A stretch of DNA of 64,000 nt from Microbacterium sp. MYb72 (GTDB lineage Bacteria > Actinomycetota > Actinomycetes > Actinomycetales > Microbacteriaceae): positions 81,251 to 145,250 of the forward strand of contig NZ_PCOT01000008.1 in assembly GCF_002979415.1 (NCBI RefSeq), read 5' to 3'. The position numbers were made by a program, and so were the translations under genes. The notes under the pieces were generated by a model. It did not search any database, was not told the origin of the DNA, and saw nothing but the letters and a program-made list of their open reading frames with translations. The first letter of the stretch is position 1. The number at the start of each line of letters is the position of its first letter. Positions 60,958-64,000 of the stretch are shown piece after piece.

Positions 60958-61831
60958 GGGACCTCCGGTTGAGCAGCTGCAGGAGCTGCGTCACGGCGTC
61001 GTCCTGGCCGTCGAGAACGGAGTGGCTGATCTCCAGACCCTTCAGGGTCTCGGCGAGGCGCGCGGCATCCGCCTCGGTCTGCGCCGTGAGCTCGCGCACG
61101 ATCTCGGCGTCTCCCTGCACGAAGTCGGGCACGTCCCACATCGTGTCGACGTCGCTGCGCACGGTGCGCGTCGCGTGGTCGAGCACGACCTCGGCGTCGC
61201 GCACCGTCAGCCACAGCACGTCGTGCTGCACGCGGAGGCGGCGCAGCATCCGCTCCGTGTCCGCGGTGACGGGCGCCTCATCGGTGACGATCACGACGAT
61301 CATGCGGCGCGAGATCGTGCGCGTGATGAACGACAGCAGGGCGTCGCGGTCGCTGGGTGCGCTGCTGGCGTCGATCGCCGAGTCGATCGTGCGCAGCGCG
61401 TGCTCCAGGGCGCCCTCGCTGCGACCGGGAGCGAGGCGGCGGATGCCGGCGGCGTCGCCGTACACGGTCGTGAAGTCGTCGCCGTGGCGCAGTGCCAGCA
61501 CGCCGAGGACACCGGCGGCGAGGATCGCGAGCTCCTTCTTCGATCGCTCGTCGTGCGCGAGGGCGCCCATCGAGCGGCCGGTGTCGACGGCGAACAGGAT
61601 GGTGTGCATGCGCTGCGCCCTGTGCCGCTTGACCAGCGGAGTCCCCTGGCGGGCGGTGGCGCGCCAGTCGATGTCGCGCACCTGATCGCCGTACTCGTAC
61701 TTGCGCAGGTCCTCGAAGTCGAGGCTGCGGCCGTGCAGCAGCGACGCGTAGGCGCCGTCGAGCGCGTGCAGCGACTTGCGCGACGAGTGGATGAAGAGCT
61801 TGCTCTTCACCTGGGTGATCAGGCTGGGCAT
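60944..61831 (-). CDS. DUF58-domain protein
   Basis: 295 residues. The DUF58 signature YEYGDQVRDIDWRATARQGTPLVK lies near residues 47-70. A VWA-like fold follows with AVDTGRSMG (DXGXS) and VTDEAPVT. No membrane helix. These proteins act with MoxR ATPases, probably as adaptors. It starts 8 nt after the MoxR stop, and its 3' end overlaps the DUF4381 gene. Confidence 0.92.
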   Translation of the reverse strand: MPSLITQVKSKLFIHSSRKSLHALDGAYASLLHGRSLDFEDLRKYEYGDQVRDIDWRATARQGTPLVKRHRAQRMHTILFAVDTGRSMGALAHDERSKKELAILAAGVLGVLALRHGDDFTTVYGDAAGIRRLAPGRSEGALEHALRTIDSAIDASSAPSDRDALLSFITRTISRRMIVVIVTDEAPVTADTERMLRRLRVQHDVLWLTVRDAEVVLDHATRTVRSDVDTMWDVPDFVQGDAEIVRELTAQTEADAARLAETLKGLEISHSVLDGQDDAVTQLLQLLNRRSHARL

Positions 61832-61839
61832 GCGGGCTC

Positions 61840-62994
<1,155 letters not shown>

Positions 62995-63349
62995 ACGCCA
63001 CCGTCGCCGGCTGGTCGCGGGGCAGGCGAACCCTTGCGATCGTCTCCGCCGTCGGCGGCGTCGGCCTGATCTCGGTCGGCCTGCTCACCTCGGGCGGCGG
63101 CGACCTGTCGGCCCTCGCGAACATCCCGGTGACGACCTACGCCGATCGCGCGCAGGCCGTGCAGGACACGAGCGTCCCGGGCGGCGAGTCCGACTCGGTC
63201 GACACACCGGATGCCGGTGAGAAGACCGTCGACGACGATCGGGCCGACGACAAGGACGGCGGCAAGAAGACAGACGCGCCGACGTCCGAGGCCCCCGGAT
63301 CCGATGCGGCCCCTGGGACTCCCGGCGGAAGCGCCCCTGGAGGGGCGGA

Positions 63350-63530
63350 TCCGGGCACGACGAACCCCGGGACGGGGACTCCGGGCACCGACCCGGGGAC
63401 CACGCCGACGAATCCGGGCACGAACCCCGGGACCCCGACGAATCCCGGCACTCCGACCACCCCGACCAACCCGGGCACGAACCCCGGGACTCCGACGACC
63501 CCGACGACTCCGACCACGCCCCCGGCCCCC
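63350..63530 (+). repeat. Coding repeat of Pro-Gly-Thr units
   Basis: CCCGGGAC/CCGGGCAC and CCGACGACCCCG words alternate, encoding PGT, NPG and TPTTP units of the stalk. Copy number may vary between strains. Confidence 0.8.
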
Positions 63531-63827
63531 AAACCCCTCGGGTTCGCGGGACTGGAGAAGCACTACACGCTGAGCCTCCTCGGCATCAAGGTCCTCGGCA
63601 GCTACACGCTCACCGTCACCGGTCAGCCGGGGGCATCGATCTCGGTGAAGTACGGGTCCGTCAACGCCGGAAGCACGAAGTTCGACGCGAACGGGCGGGC
63701 ATCCATCACCCTGGGCGCGTCACTCATCGACCTCGGCCTCTCCAACCCCACGATCCGCGTCTCGTACTCCGACGGCACGGCGGGCGCGGCCATCGAAGCA
63801 CCCCGCGACTCGATCTGATCAGGAGCC

Positions 63828-63843
63828 GGATGCCGCGGCATCC
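63828..63843. terminator. Palindrome after the surface-protein gene
   Basis: GGATGCCGCGGCATCC is a perfect 16-bp palindrome starting 10 nt after the stop. It is made of the GGATGC word that is frequent throughout the window. Either a terminator or a chance pairing of that word. Confidence 0.35.
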
Positions 63844-63886
63844 GTCATGGGGACTTCTCTCCGGGACCATCCGGAGGAGACCCGGT

Positions 63887-63892
63887 TACGCT
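63887..63892 (+). promoter_or_regulatory. Candidate -10 box of the last gene
   Basis: TACGCT, 47 bp before the ATG at 63940. It gives a leader of about 40 nt that carries the ribosome site GAGGAG. Confidence 0.4.
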
Positions 63893-63939
63893 GGTGCGGG
63901 GGATCGTCGTCGTGTCCCCGTGCGATCGAGGAGACACTG

Positions 63940-64000
63940 ATGAACGAGCCGTACGCGCCCGGCGCGGGCTCGAGGTCGGCTCCGACGCGTACTCGGCCAA
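63940..64000 (+). CDS. Start of a gene running off the right edge
   Basis: ATG 63940 has GAGGAG about 6 nt upstream and a -10 box at 63887. Only 20 codons are visible (MNEPYAPGAGSRSAPTRTRP), a Pro/Gly/Arg-rich opening like a cytoplasmic lead-in to a membrane protein. Nothing more can be said. Confidence 0.5.
   Translation, partial: MNEPYAPGAGSRSAPTRTRP

Noticed and set aside
63350..63530. Regular repeats resembling a CRISPR array
   Set aside because: Units are short, in frame and encode Pro-Gly-Thr; there are no constant repeats with unique spacers and no cas genes.

Overview
The window is high-GC actinobacterial chromosome. Several things point to Microbacteriaceae, most likely Microbacterium or a close relative: the codon bias, the frequent GGATGC/GCATCC hexamers, a NucS mismatch endonuclease in place of MutS/MutL, an actinobacterial Mrp operon with fused MrpA-MrpB, and many leaderless TANNNT promoters. 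I see no rRNA, tRNA, CRISPR array, transposase or prophage. The content is ordinary chromosome with one clear accessory island, a sortase-assembled pilus cluster.

Layout. 1-3.2 kb: three minus-strand envelope genes, including a lipoprotein that joins a solute-binding fold to a von Willebrand A (VWA) domain. 3.2-5.0 kb: a divergent MarR regulator and MFS exporter with a strong inverted-repeat operator between them. 5.1-5.9 kb: an SDH-L type shikimate dehydrogenase homologue. 6.2-15.6 kb: the pilus cluster, made of two large propeller/DUF11-type surface proteins with near-identical 3' ends, a SpaA-type major pilin (LPFTG) and a class C sortase behind three hairpins. 15.8-19.2 kb: EamA transporter, UTRA-type GntR regulator, a structured intergenic region, a cold-shock protein and a HAD phosphatase. 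19.3-22.5 kb: nitrilase-family amidase, APC permease and FCD-type GntR. 22.5-26.2 kb: nucS, a GAP-family membrane protein, a NarL-type two-component pair and an unannotated 26-residue peptide gene. 26.4-30.4 kb: MFS transporter and LacI regulator sharing a perfect 18-bp operator, a REP-like element and an orphan polytopic membrane protein.

30.4-36.7 kb: the Mrp Na+/H+ antiporter operon (mrpA, C, D, E, F, G, all translationally overlapping). 36.7-38.3 kb: an AbiEi-N/DUF559 protein set among palindromic repeats, its start codon inside a perfect hairpin. 38.3-43.3 kb: alpha/beta hydrolase, MFS transporter and penicillin-acylase family enzyme. 43.4-49.1 kb: a TetR regulator and two large YhgE/Pip membrane proteins. 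49.4-52.1 kb: a NarL-type response regulator, its kinase and a second kinase-like membrane protein without a visible H-box. 52.3-56.5 kb: argG, a small hypothetical, an HSL-family esterase and a regulator with a C-terminal helix-turn-helix. 56.5-62.9 kb: a MoxR/DUF58/DUF4381/VWA/VWA/TPR operon (Bat-like). The end holds a divergent Pro/Thr-rich anchored protein and the start of one more gene.

Two themes run across the window. First, at least ten genes start 6-7 nt after a TANNNT -10 hexamer, so they are probably leaderless; several starts were set on that basis. Second, a palindromic element with arms CCAGAACTCCGGAGA / TCTCCGGAGTTCTGG occurs four times, always as a plus/minus pair in gaps or at a gene end.
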